DNA of 64,000 nt from Curvularia sp. ZM96 (Eukaryota > Ascomycota > Dothideomycetes > Pleosporales > Pleosporaceae): assembly GCA_022457065.1 (NCBI GenBank), contig JAJGBQ010000003.1:3906001-3970000 (forward strand), written 5' to 3'. Under the pieces are notes generated by a model, which was not told the DNA's origin, ran no database searches, and saw nothing but the letters and a program-made list of their open reading frames with translations. Position numbers and translations under genes: made by a program. Shown in pieces: positions 20,650 through 31,148 of this stretch; position 1 is the stretch's first letter; every line of letters starts with the position of its first letter.

Positions 20650-21320
20650 ATGGCCCCCTTGGAAACTGCGCCCGTCGCCAAAGACGCCCTCTCTGCGCTT
20701 CAGCCTATTGTAATCAGTGGACCATCCGGCGCGGGAAAATCCACCATTCTCTCCCGCCTCTTTGAGGAATTCCCTGGAAAATTCGGCTTCAGCATATCGC
20801 ACACAACACGCGCACCTCGGGGGAACGAGCAGGATGGCAAAGAGTACTACTTTGTAACCAAGGAAGAGTTCCTGGACCTAGTGGATAAGAAGGGATTCGT
20901 AGAGCATGCACAGTTTGGAGGCAACTACTACGGAACGAGCGTCAAGGCCGTGAACGACATTGCGGAGAAGGGACAAATTTGCATTCTGGATATCGAGATG
21001 GAGGTTCGTAACAACATCACAGCCTCCAGGAGGCGTAACTAACCAGTCTTCAGGGTGTTAAGCAAGTCGCGAACCATCCCACATTCCCGCGCCCACGATT
21101 CCTGTTTCTCCAGCCGCCGTCCATGGAGATTCTGGAGCAGCGACTGAGGAGCCGGGCCACCGACAAGGAAGAGGCTATTCTCAAAAGGCTAAACCAAGCC
21201 AAGGTCGAGATGGAGTTTGCGCACAGCGGAGAGGCGCCACACGACAAGATTGTCGTCAACGATGACTTGGACAAGGCGTACAAGGAAGTTAGGGACTTCA
21301 TCGTCGGTGCCGACGCATGA
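20650..21320 (+). CDS. guk1: Guanylate kinase
   Basis: Two exons (20650-21003, 21054-21320) give 206 aa, the normal size. The P-loop GPSGAGKST (about residues 23-31), the GMP-binding segment SHTTRAPRGNEQDGKEYYFV and the YYGTS motif are present; the C-terminal exon has the lid and helical end (FLQPPSMEILEQRLRSR). The enzyme phosphorylates GMP to GDP with ATP in the cytosol and is essential. The start at 20650 sits in an excellent context (CACCATGG). In the same frame, further ATGs at 20380 and 20488 would add 90 or 54 residues; the shorter extension is Arg/Ser/Leu rich and resembles a mitochondrial presequence. I annotate the conventional start. Confidence 0.95.
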
Positions 21321-22490
21321 GCTGTCTAGCATGCAGCCAGTATAGACAGGAGCAGCGTCATGGACAATACCACCCATATCCACTAGACTCAAACATCTCA
21401 GCAGCACACATTGCTTTTATTCAGAAAGACTATATAAGCCATAGGGTTCTTCAGATACCGTCGTAGAAAATTCAGCAAAGGCCGTCCTACCACTTTGGGA
21501 TTCAGACAGCCTCAGAGCTTGACTCTATTTCTAGTGTTTCTCATCATGTGAACCTTGTATGGCTGGATGAACCTGGCTTGTTCGACCAAGCACGGCCTAG
21601 CCCGTCAACTCGAGCAAAAGCAAGAGTGCGGCTAACCTCAGATCCGAAAAGTATGTTGTGTGAATGTTCCTCGCCTCGAGAATAAGCCCCATTGAGTTAC
21701 CTTTCAAGACACTTTGTTTTACCAAAGTGCCTGAAAGGCAATCGCATTACCATAAACTGGACGAGAAGACCCTCCACACCTAGCATCCTCCACCGTCTCT
21801 CTCCTCCTCCAGATCCCTCAGGAACCTTTTGCATGCGAGCAAGGTGGCCAACGGACTCATGTCATCATCCAAGTGTCAGCTCCTCCACCCACAGCGTCAG
21901 GAAAGCTTTGAGAAAAAGAGTAGTGGCGGATAAAGACGGAGAGAAGTGCTGTAGCGGTAGTGGAAGCCGCGGCTTCTATGGCGGTTCGTTGCTGAAAGTG
22001 CGATCGTAGAGACCGTTGTCCGGGGACTTTCTCCCAAAGCGCGGGTTAGAGACGCAGCGAGTGCGCTCTGTACGTGTGCTTCGTTGCGATTCTTCGAGCG
22101 AGGAACATTGGAGGAGGAAGCAAGTTTGGTGAGGGAAAGTTTTTAGATGGGGTCGGGCAATCGTAACGCCGCGCGCTAGGCAGGCTAGGCAGAACTCGGC
22201 CTGGCGCCTGCAAGGGTGCCTGGGAAGCTTTGGTGCAGCCGCTCTTTCTTTGCCAAAGCGCGTTGGTGGTGAAGAACATAAGAATCAGGGCGACATCTGA
22301 CTGCGCAGCAATTCCCCTCATTTCCTTCAAGTTGCAGATATCTCGCCGTTCCCCGGGTTCCGCTCACCAAACGCGTCCGAGCACTCCCAATACTTGACCG
22401 CCGCGGATTCCATTGTCGCAGCTCACGCAAAGCTCCACAACAAAGCATCACACATCGACGTGCGCAACTAGCTACAAATAGCCGGAAGAG
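21321..22490. other. Intergenic (GUK1 3' flank and RAE1 promoter)
   Basis: No coding sequence with a recognisable family. The longest frames (105 aa plus strand at 21692, 94 aa minus strand at 22330) are unsupported. Confidence 0.5.
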
Positions 22491-23693
22491 ATGGCGCTCT
22501 TTGGTCAAGCTGCTGCGCCTGCGGCGGCAAGCTCTACAACAGGCGATACCAGCAAGGATGTCGAAGTACCAGCCGGTCAAGTCCCCAGCGACAGCATATC
22601 CGACCTGCAGTTCTCGCCAGCCAACGACTTCCTCGCAGTAGGAAGCTGGGACAAGAAGGTCTACATCTACGAGGTCAACAACAATGGCGCAATGGGCAAG
22701 TGGATGTTTGAATGCCAGGGTCATGTTCTGGGTGTGGGTTGGTCAAAGGTATATCTGCGAAAGCAACAACAAAGTATAACCGGAGCGCTAACATGAAGCA
22801 GGATGGCACACGCTTAGCAGCCGGCGACTCGGCAGGCATGCTCAATATTGTCGACTTCCGCACCGCCCCAGCCAGCGGTACCGTCCCTGCCCAACAAGCC
22901 AAAGCCCACGAGAACGCCATCAAGAGCGTACGTTGGTTCCAGACTGGTGGCAAGGACTACGTCGCGACTGGCTCATGGGACAAAACGGTCAAGTTCTGGG
23001 ATCTTCAGGGCGCCGAACCCGTCGGTACTCTGCAGTGTCAAGAGCGTGTCTACAGTATGGACGTCAAGGACCAACTACTTGTCATTGCGACAGCAGAGCG
23101 CCACATCCACATGGTCAACTTGACCAACCCAACGACAATCTACAAGACTATCACCAGTCCCCTCAAGTGGCAGACAAGAGTCGTTAGTTGCTTCACTGAT
23201 GCCACTGGTTTCGCTGTTGGCTCCATTGAGGGACGATGCGCCATTCAGTATGTTGAAGACAAGGACACCAGGTAAGCATTCTCACTTTCTGATTCAATAC
23301 CTTGTGCGGTTTTATTAACATGTCCTTAGCCTTAACTTTTCTTTCAAATGCCACCGTCAACCCGACCCCAACGCCCGCGATACTGCCAAGGTCTTTTCCG
23401 TAAACGCCATCTCTTTCCACCCACAACACGGCACCTTCTCCACCGCCGGCTCTGATGGTACCTTCCACTTCTGGGACAAAGACGCCAAGCACCGCCTAAA
23501 GGGTTATCCCGAAGTTGGCGGTAGCATCGTCGCTACGAGCTTCAGCAAAGATGGCAACATTTTTGCATACGCAGTCAGCTACGACTGGAGTAAGGGTTAC
23601 GGAGGCAACAACCAGCAGTATCCTATCAAGATCAAACTTCACCCTATTCTGGGTGATGAGTGTAAACCGCGTCCAGGAAGCAAGAAGAGGTAA
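22491..23693 (+). CDS. rae1: mRNA export factor RAE1/GLE2 (WD40)
   Basis: Three exons (22491-22748, 22802-23271, 23330-23693) give 363 aa. The signature start is a short low-complexity segment followed by PSDSISDLQFSP, then ANDFLAVGSWDKKVYIYEV. WD blades follow (TRLAAGDSAGMLNIVD, YVATGSWDKTVKFWDL, LLVIATAERHIHMVNL). The family-specific LKWQTRVVSCFTDATGFAVGSIEGRCAIQYVED segment comes next, then FKCHRQ, VNAISFHPQHGTFSTAGSDGTFHFWDKD and a basic tail ending KPRPGSKKR. RAE1 docks on the GLEBS motif of Nup98-type nucleoporins and supports mRNA export and spindle function. Phases (0, 2) agree at both introns. Very strong match. Confidence 0.96.
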
Positions 23694-24519
23694 TCCCCAT
23701 ATAACGTGGGTATCATACTCTTTTTTACACTTGCTTCCTCTCTCATTCAGAGCTGTGTGACTACATCGTCGGCGGAATTCTTCTTAGGGAGATCGAACGG
23801 TGGCAGCTGTCATGGCGGTGATGATGTTAACGGGGGCAGTAAGTAACGGTGGGATTGGAAGTGCAACACGTGAAAGTAACAAGCGAAAGAGAGGATGTAA
23901 TTTCCATTTTACCTTCTCTCTTTTCTGCTGCTCACTAACTATGGCTCTCGGAAGAAATCACGGGTTACGCACGTGTAGCTCTTTCTTCTCTTGGGCATCA
24001 TCGGTTCTCACTCTACGTTGTTCTGGGTATATTGTGGCATTAGCGCTCTTCGTTTTCTCTCTCTCTTGGAATGGTCAAATCCTTTTTGGCATAATGAATA
24101 TGATTTATACACTCGCGCTCTTTGTTCCTTGGTCTTCTACAACCATCCGTCTAAAACTTTTCAATGTGTCGAAAAAAAATGAGATGTACGAATTGAATCA
24201 TCAAACGAAATTCACGCAAAGATAAGGAAGACTTTATCCACGTGCAAATATGCAGTCTTAAAATTACTATTTGATGTATTCATGACCAAGTGCCTTTCTC
24301 GCTAAAAGTGACGTGATTTTGAAGAAACCAAGAGTGAATGGCACACTTGTAATCTCCAATTGCTATGCCTCTAGGCTCATGAACTGTAATGCATAGTATG
24401 TATGTAACCCTTCTTATGGCACACATAGCCCCGAACGCCTGGCACCATTTGCACATACTAACACCCAAAACACCTTAGTCATCATGATAACGATAAACAT
24501 TATAAATGCACTCCATCCC
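23694..24519. other. Intergenic between convergent RAE1 and RAD52
   Basis: T-rich 3' flanks. A 141-aa plus-strand frame from 23800 looks membrane-like only because the DNA is pyrimidine rich; it begins at a GTG codon and is not called. Confidence 0.5.
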
Positions 24520-26462
24520 TTATGTCTCGGCAACGCTGGCAGTGTTTTCTGTGCCTGGCACATCGACTTTTTGCTTCTTCGTGTCCGGACCCTCTGCATT
24601 CGCATTGCCATTGGGAGCCACGTTGCTGACATCCTGCAACGCCGCTCTCTCCCTCTTAACGCCATTTGGTCCATTTCCATTGGCAAACGTAGGAGGCTTG
24701 TAAGCGCCACGATTGGCACTAGGGCTCATGGAAAAGTTGGGTGCGCCCGGCATACCAATTCGTCGATTGGCATCGAGATGCGGGTTCACTACATTCGGAC
24801 GGTTGAAAGAGCCTGTTGATGTGACGCCAGGCCGTTGGGATGCTGGCTGAGGAGCGGGAGGAGCGCCAATTGCTTCGCGTTTGATAGGTGTACTACGTGC
24901 ATGGTCGATACCAGGAGTTCGCTTATCCTTTGGAATGGGAGATTCCGCGTTGGGGTTGAATTGCGGGAGGTTGTTTAATGTGGGTGTTTCCGCCGCTTGC
25001 AGTAGTTCAGCGGCACGAGAGGTAACAAATCCAACAGGTGGTCGTTGATTCAGAGCTGCTGGATTTGCCATAGGTGGAGCCGCTGCTTGACCTTGTTGTC
25101 CTGGGCGCTGTTGGTTATGTGGTTGCTGAGCTTGTGGAGGCATAGGTCTGGGGGGCTGGTTGTTAGGAGCATGCTGATTTTGCTGTCCAACAGGTCTTGA
25201 TGCACCTCCGTTTTCTGCGGCAGGTGGAGGCATATTTCCGCTATTTTGTGCTGGTCGTGTTTGTTGCTGAACCGGCGTCTGAGGCTGTCGTCCATTTGGC
25301 ATTTGAGGCGAGGGCCTTCCCGGTCCTTGGTTAGACGGATGCTGTTGTTGTGGTACTGGATGGCCACGACCTGCTTGCATCGGCCTGCCAGTAGGCTGTC
25401 GAGGAGGTGCTATGTTTCTGACAGGAGAGTTACGACCAGACGATACGCCATTTGGTTTTGCCAGCTCAATAGTGCGTGATGATGTAGATTCAGAAGTAGG
25501 AAAAGGTCCTGGCAAAGAAAACTCGTCGCCATGGCCCTCGGAAACATCAACACCATCAAAGAGATTTTCGTCGGCTTCATCGTCAAAATCGGCTCCAAAA
25601 GACTCGTTGCTGAGTTGTTCAGTACGGGTTCGTAGAATCTGATCGGGTCTTGCTGATGTGATTTGAGCTTCTTGCTTCACTATAGTTTGTGGCTCAGGCT
25701 GCGGTAGTTGTGGTGCAAAGTCGGCATGTCGGTATAGGCTGTCCTCTTGAAACTTGACAGGCTTTACCTTCATGGCTTGGACCTTTTTGAGGTATTCCTT
25801 GTCGTACAAACAATTGCCGAGAACATTACCAAAAGTGCGTAGGGCACGTTTCAGACCATCTGTTGCGGCCTCTTTCTTGGCTTTCTCGAACGATGCGGCT
25901 TTGCCTTTGCCATTTTCTATCGATCCATAGCCAATGTCCTAAAAGTAGGTCAGTGTGATCCAGACGACCGGGAGCAGTCATACGTACTTCGTGGTATGTG
26001 CCGTCTTTCAGTGTGATCCTGACCACTATGGAGAGCCCAAGGCTCACTTTGCCGTTCTGATGTTCGTCAACCTGCCCTCGTTAGTCCGTCTTTATTGCCA
26101 CCGGGAACATAAACCCATACATAGTCAATCTGCACTTGCCCCAATGAGCTCGACCAGCCATTGAATCCAAAGACCTCGTTCGCTAGTGCTATTGCTTTGT
26201 TCCCCTCCAAGTACGCCACTCTACCACCGCCATTACCGGGTCGCTGTGATATGTATTCGGGACCAAGTTGTTTGTTTAGTCTGCTCTGAAGTGTAGCAAT
26301 TTCTGATGCTGTAAAGCCGTTCACGACGCGCTCTTCGAAGGGGTTCTTGACGTTGCCGCCACGGTACTGATCGCCTGGCCTGTGGTTGGATTAGTCCACG
26401 TTTGCTGAATGTGTGCTGCTGCTTTCATGAGCATCCAGAGTGCACTTTACATACGCAGGCAT
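24520..26462 (-). CDS. rad52: DNA repair protein RAD52
   Basis: Four exons (26462-26455, 26379-26121, 26071-25988, 25938-24520) give 589 aa. The first coding exon is only 8 nt (ATG CCT GC). The N-terminal Rad52/22 annealing domain (about 25-185) is plain: EIATLQSRLNKQLGPEYIS, RVAYLEGNKAIALANEVFGFNGWSS, SLGLSIVVRITLKDGTYHEDIGYGSIEN, KAASFEKAKKEAATDGLKRALRTFGN, NCLYDKEYLKKV. The remaining ~390 residues are disordered, rich in Pro, Gln and Asn, as in fungal Rad52, where Rad51- and RPA-binding segments lie. RAD52 anneals single strands and loads Rad51 on RPA-coated DNA. The C-terminus ends in a lysine-rich stretch (TKKQKVDV), possibly a nuclear signal. Exon phases sum correctly. Confidence 0.96.
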
Positions 26463-26968
26463 TTTTTGTGCTGTCACGGTGTGGCGATCATCAGTCGCCG
26501 CTCTGATGGGGTTGAGGCCTAGTAGATGAGGATGACGCGCCGCGCCGTGGTAGAAGGAACGCGATCGCGCTAGTCCCGCACTCACGTGCACACAAGGCAG
26601 CATCGCCCGTCGATTACTGCACTAACAATTTCTAACTCAATCGAGATAGTGCATTTGTTTTGGAACGAAGCAGCCTGGTCTAAACATCGAAAAAAATTAT
26701 TGGAATTATATTGTTGCCTGCGACAGTTCGATCACGACGTGTCCCTCTTGCATGGCCAAAAGAAAGAACATTTCTAGGGAATAAATCAACGCTTTGCCGT
26801 GAGGCAATGAACTGAATGACGCCGGTTGCCAACAGGGCCTTGTGAAAAGTAATGTCATTGCAAACAGGGTGTCAGCATTCCTCGGCCCGTTCCTATGCTG
26901 TTCAAAAGGACATACAGGCTTTCGTGAGTAACATTGTTCCTAATGTTTAGAGTGCCTTGTTGAATACC
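26463..26968. other. Intergenic (RAD52 promoter / deacetylase 3' flank)
   Basis: About 500 bp with no supported feature. Confidence 0.5.
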
Positions 26969-27793
26969 TCAAGCTGCCTTGCTCCTTCCTGCTGCTTCCA
27001 ATAACCCAGAGACGGTCGTGATTCTATAACCCCTTCTCTTCAGTTCCGGAAGCACCTTCCTCAGCATCGGAACTGTCCATTCTCGCCTATCATGACATAT
27101 GATGATGCTCCCAGGCCGCACCATACTCAGCACATGGCGTGCATTCACACTGGGATAAGGAATCTGCGGATCATGAGGATAGACACTACCCAACACCATC
27201 TGATAATCCATTTCTCTAACCTGCCTGCGCATCTTCGTACTGAAGAAGCCCGACCCGGGTCGGAAGTATCGTGGCGGGTGCGGCAAATTAACAGCATCAT
27301 AGGTCCGATTGATGTAACCTTCCACTTCTCGGACTTGTACCTCAAAAGATGCAGGTGTCAAGGAACGGGACGGCTCGTCGTGCATCGCGTGGTTCCCCAG
27401 TTCCATCCCAGCTTTTACTGCGTCCTGCAGGGCGGTTTCACGTCCGCCGACTTGGCCACCAATGACGAAGAATGTGGCCTTTGCTGCATTCTCTCCAAGC
27501 AGTTTGACGATATCCATCGTATAGGTCGAAGGGGCGTCGTCAATCGTCAGAGCAATGACTTTGTCCATCTCTTCTCCATGCTGTCGCAGAGCAGAAGCAG
27601 GCACGTGCCATAGCACATCTGGCCACTTTTGTTGGAAATAGCGTATCAGAAGATTTGGTGGCTTATAGATGACGTAGAATGGAAAGACAAAGGTGAACAA
27701 TACACACAAGGCGGTGATCATGGTGTAGATGCGCCGCCGGCGTGCAGCGCGTGTGTAGGGCAGGCGGAAGATGCGCAAGGGGAATCGGGGCAT
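26969..27793 (-). CDS. Membrane-anchored polysaccharide (chitin-type) deacetylase, NodB domain
   Basis: A 274-aa frame from the first ATG (MPRFPLRIFRL); the longer open frame starts at a GTG. A basic N-terminus is followed by one membrane anchor (about 24-43, ITALCVLFTFVFPFYVIY), so a type II membrane protein with a luminal or outside catalytic domain is expected. The NodB domain (about 75-265) shows motif 1 as ALTIDDAPS (normally TFDDGP), motif 2 as ELGNHAMHDE (His-xx-His metal ligands), motif 3 as PRYFRPGSGFF, and the late motif SIIICHDRR. Such enzymes remove acetyl groups from chitin or related N-acetylglucosamine polymers. The substrate cannot be read from sequence. An additional upstream exon is possible but not needed. 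Confidence 0.85.
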   Translation of the reverse strand: MPRFPLRIFRLPYTRAARRRRIYTMITALCVLFTFVFPFYVIYKPPNLLIRYFQQKWPDVLWHVPASALRQHGEEMDKVIALTIDDAPSTYTMDIVKLLGENAAKATFFVIGGQVGGRETALQDAVKAGMELGNHAMHDEPSRSLTPASFEVQVREVEGYINRTYDAVNLPHPPRYFRPGSGFFSTKMRRQVREMDYQMVLGSVYPHDPQIPYPSVNARHVLSMVRPGSIIICHDRREWTVPMLRKVLPELKRRGYRITTVSGLLEAAGRSKAA

Positions 27794-29948
27794 GGTCTGC
27801 CGTTTCTTGGTGGACTCTCTGGCTCCAACGAGGACATAATTATCGAGGTTAACGAGGACCTTCCTGTGTAGATGCACAGGCGAAAGCTAGCATGGCCGCG
27901 AATTGGTATTGGACTAAGAGTAGTTGGTGGATAAGGTGGTTGAGGGGGCGGTCGCGAGAACCAAACATGGTTTAGTGCAGGCACGTGCAAAGTGTGGATC
28001 GCGAATTTCAACTGGAAAGTTTTCTGTTGGCAATTCGAGCTTCCTTGAACCTCAATTCGCAATGTGACAATGATTGCATTCCGCCAACACCCTCATATCG
28101 CCATACTCCCTTCGGTTAACAGCCCACCGATAAGCGAGAGGGCAGACAATAGACGAGTCGGCTATTAATCACAGTCTCATTCGCACGCATAGACGAGGCA
28201 CTCTTGAGCTATGTGATCAGTTCTTGAGACGCGTCAACTTCCATCACATCCTCATCTCCACGGATGAGTGCATAACAACATTATCTCGACTGCAACCTTG
28301 ATTTCCACATGTACTCAGGAACCAATTTGTCACGCTTGTTCGAACAGATCCACCTTCGATACAAGCCCTCTAAGAATGTTCCAAGAATAACACCGTGGAC
28401 GTTTAATTGACCTGGCTGCCTCACGTCGCATGGCTACCCAGGTCTCATTGCGTCCATACATATCTGCGGCTGAGAATGTGCTTCCACCACCATGGATCAG
28501 ACACGTCCAGTAGGTTAAATTGCATGCATATTGTATTGCCAAGGTGTGGCGTTTGTGATATGTTGTAACGGGCTAATTACAGTAACAGCGGGTGGTACAT
28601 GTAGACTGCGCCTCAGGATGAACGCCTCAATGTGATAGTGACGATATTGATGCAGGAACTGCATAGTCCCCGCGCTCGTGTCAGCATTATCGTTGAACCA
28701 CGATCCTGGTGCCATACGAGATGCAAAATATCCAACGATCTAGCGAGCTTACCTGTTGCGCGATGTTCCCAATCGGGTGTCTATTGCTGCATACGTCGAA
28801 CCGCTTGTCACCTGTGTCACGGGGCCTGTTTCAACCCGGGTGAGTAGTGCGTAGATCCAAAACCTCTCATGCACAAATTCGACCTCGGACTTCTCTGACC
28901 GGTCGACCCAAGCAACGAGGCTGAGACTTGACAACTATAACGGTAGAAATACGGCTTAGAATTGTCCACGCGCTGTTGTAGCGTAGCGTCAAGCTTCTGA
29001 AACCTTGTCGATGCAACTCTCGGCGTGCGCAGTGCAATGACTTGCAAAATCTCGCCTCTGCTACCGACGGATCATCCGTAAATGCAAGTCCGCCGACTAA
29101 CGTCGCATGATTCGAGGCTGATGACGGTACAAAGCGAGATCACGTTCGCCTTGCAAGAACGGGACGTTTGCTAGCGTTTCATCGGCTGCGTGTCGCCGTA
29201 GTGTAGCGTTAGATTCGCGATCAATCCTATTCATGTAAAGGTAAATAAGCGCTCGGAGGACTACTGTATTAGGCTGACTAGTTGAAGCGTCGACCACCTT
29301 CTCGAACGTAGAACCTTCGCCATGTCAAGAAACAACATGTGTAGCGATATGGGGTAATCCTTGGTCTACGTCAGGTCGGCGATTACCCCTGCCGAGCTTA
29401 AGAGGCAACACTGTTGTTTCCCGACCCCGTATGCTTTGTGTATTAGAAGTGTGGCAGAGTTCCTGAAAACATTTGGTCTGGGATACAAGGCAGCTGCTTG
29501 TTTCTGATCGGTGTGAACGGCTTCCAGGTACGGATTGAGTAAGCGGGTGCGGTTCGAAGGCAAGGAACGGTCTAGGAACCAGGAAGGTTTCGACATGAAT
29601 AGGGCCGATACCGACGCAAGTGTGGACAGGCCCGAAAGGTTGGACTGGGAAAGACCTTGAACCGGCCTGCGTGGACCATGTCCCAAAAGTTCCGCGAACT
29701 TGGGTAAGGTTTGCGGGAGGTGACACCGCAGCTCGGGTAAGCTGACAGGTAAATATAATATCACCTCGTAAACGCCTACTTCGCCTTCGTAGGGGAAACT
29801 TCGGTAGGCCGGAATTAGCCTTCCTAACGTCTGACTAACAAGGCCGCGACTGAAGAGTGATTTGAGATTGAGATAAGGTTTGGCTGGGATCGGCACATGC
29901 ACATATGTCATGCATGGTCATAGGGCCGTTGCCCTTGGCTGTCTCCTC

Positions 29949-30037
29949 ATACTACTACATACTACAATCCGGGTTGGCCCTGCGGGCTTCCTAAGGGGCC
30001 GCAGGTTTACCGATGGAGGTCCTGTAGTAGTAGTAGG
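29949..30037. repeat. Imperfect hairpin flanked by TAC/GTA repeats
   Basis: A TACTACTACATACTAC run on the left faces GTAGTAGTAGTA on the right. Near the centre CCTGCGG (29979-29985) pairs with CCGCAGG (29999-30005). This could be a small foldback element or a structured transcript; no family is recognised. Confidence 0.45.
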
Positions 30038-30044
30038 GCGCTTA

Positions 30045-30096
30045 TGTTAGGTCTCTTCACGAAAATGTGGGGAGCGGCGGGTTGCCTAACCTAACA
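30045..30096. repeat. Short inverted repeat TGTTAGGT / ACCTAACA
   Basis: Eight-base arms at 30045-30052 and 30089-30096, directly adjoining the hairpin before it. Confidence 0.4.
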
Positions 30097-30334
30097 GGCT
30101 TTGGCGAGCTATGGTGCAACACTGAAACAATGTGGCTTTGTATGCTTGGGAGAAGACATCATATGGTGGAGTAGAGATAGGGTGTGGAGAAGGTATATGT
30201 CTTGTAACCAAATTCTACGTGCGTATAATCTTACAAAGTCGTGGATGCATTAAATTGTACACAGGGCTTTAAAGAGCCCCCTTGCGAACGTTATCGTCAT
30301 GGAAGTGTAACGGTCGGTAACCGAGATTGTAGGC

Positions 30335-31148
30335 CTACGTGGTCTTGGGCTTCTTCTTTCCGATATTGTATCCCCAGCCCCGAAGCGTCTTGACGACCTT
30401 GGGCAGTACGGCGGCAGTGAGTGGTACGCGGAAGAAGATTAACGATTTGTGGACAAGGTAAGCCAGACCCAGCTGGGTCCAGATTGCTGTAATTATTGTC
30501 AGCCATGGCGAAATATTGACAGCAGGAAGAGGGGTGTGACATACATGCATCTGCCCCACCATTGTGTCCCACGGCCCTCCCAGCTTCTACATAGCCTTCT
30601 CTATCAGTAGCCTCTGCGATGTCTTCTTCTGCACCTGCTCCGGCCGGCTTTCTACCCGCATTGGGGAGAACTAGGCGTACGACGCTCCAAAGCGCATCCT
30701 TTAGGACATCCTCATAATGCCCAATTCTATCGGTTCCCAGTAGGCGCACTGCTAAGAAGCAGAGAGGGAAGTCAACAACCGATAGTCCAAAGTACACGGC
30801 CACGGCCGTCCATCCGTATTCGCGGGAAAGCTTCTTGAGCCGCTGCGATACCGAAGGCGCCGGCTCTGGGCTGCCAAGGTGGGGTGTAGGGTTGTGCGAT
30901 CCGGTATGTGGCTTGTCGCTCTTGAAGCGCAGAGAACGGAAGCGGCGGGCTAGGGTAGAGCGCTGGTAGCGGAAGAAGAGCAGAGCGGATTGCTCGAGCG
31001 TTCTATTGACAGGGCGCCGCCGGGCCGAGGGTGGTGTGGATGTGAAGAAGCTGCGCAAGAAGGGTGATGCCGGTCGCGCCGTGCGACTTGTGGTGGCACT
31101 TCCGAAGAGCAGCTGGTCGGGGCGGATGGCTGCGACGCGTGGCTTCAT
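30335..31148 (-). CDS. Mitochondrial DUF1279 protein (FAM210 / Nat2-like)
   Basis: Two exons (31148-30545, 30486-30335) give 251 aa. The first ~75 residues are Arg/Ser/Thr rich with almost no acidic residues, a strong mitochondrial presequence. The DUF1279 domain follows: LKKLSREYGWTAVAVYFGLSVVDFPLCFLAVRLLG (about 105-140, first membrane segment), and after the intron IWTQLGLAYLVHKSLIFFRVPLTAAVLPKVVKTLRGWGYNIGK, the second conserved segment. The animal relative FAM210A/B and yeast Nat2 are mitochondrial inner-membrane proteins; the molecular activity is not settled, and the name Nat2 does not prove acetyltransferase activity. Intron phase 1 restores a Ser codon across the join. No close neighbours. 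Confidence 0.9.

Larger units (their letters stand above)
27794..30334. other. Gene-poor stretch, possible gene relics and hairpins
   Basis: 2.5 kb without an intact gene. On the minus strand between about 29.3 and 28.3 kb several adjacent fragments in different frames look coding-like (for example a 76-aa piece ending near 28817 and a 61-aa piece at 28749-28934 in another frame), suggesting an old frameshifted gene, but I cannot name it. A 181-aa minus frame at 29366-29911 has no recognisable domain. Near 29.95-30.10 kb are two inverted repeats (listed separately). Confidence 0.4.

Noticed and set aside
23800..24225. 141-aa membrane-like frame downstream of RAE1
   Set aside because: GTG start, and the hydrophobicity comes from T-rich 3' UTR DNA.
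29366..29911. 181-aa minus-strand frame
   Set aside because: No domain, no neighbours in frame, Leu/Pro/Ser composition without pattern. Kept only as part of the gene-poor region note.
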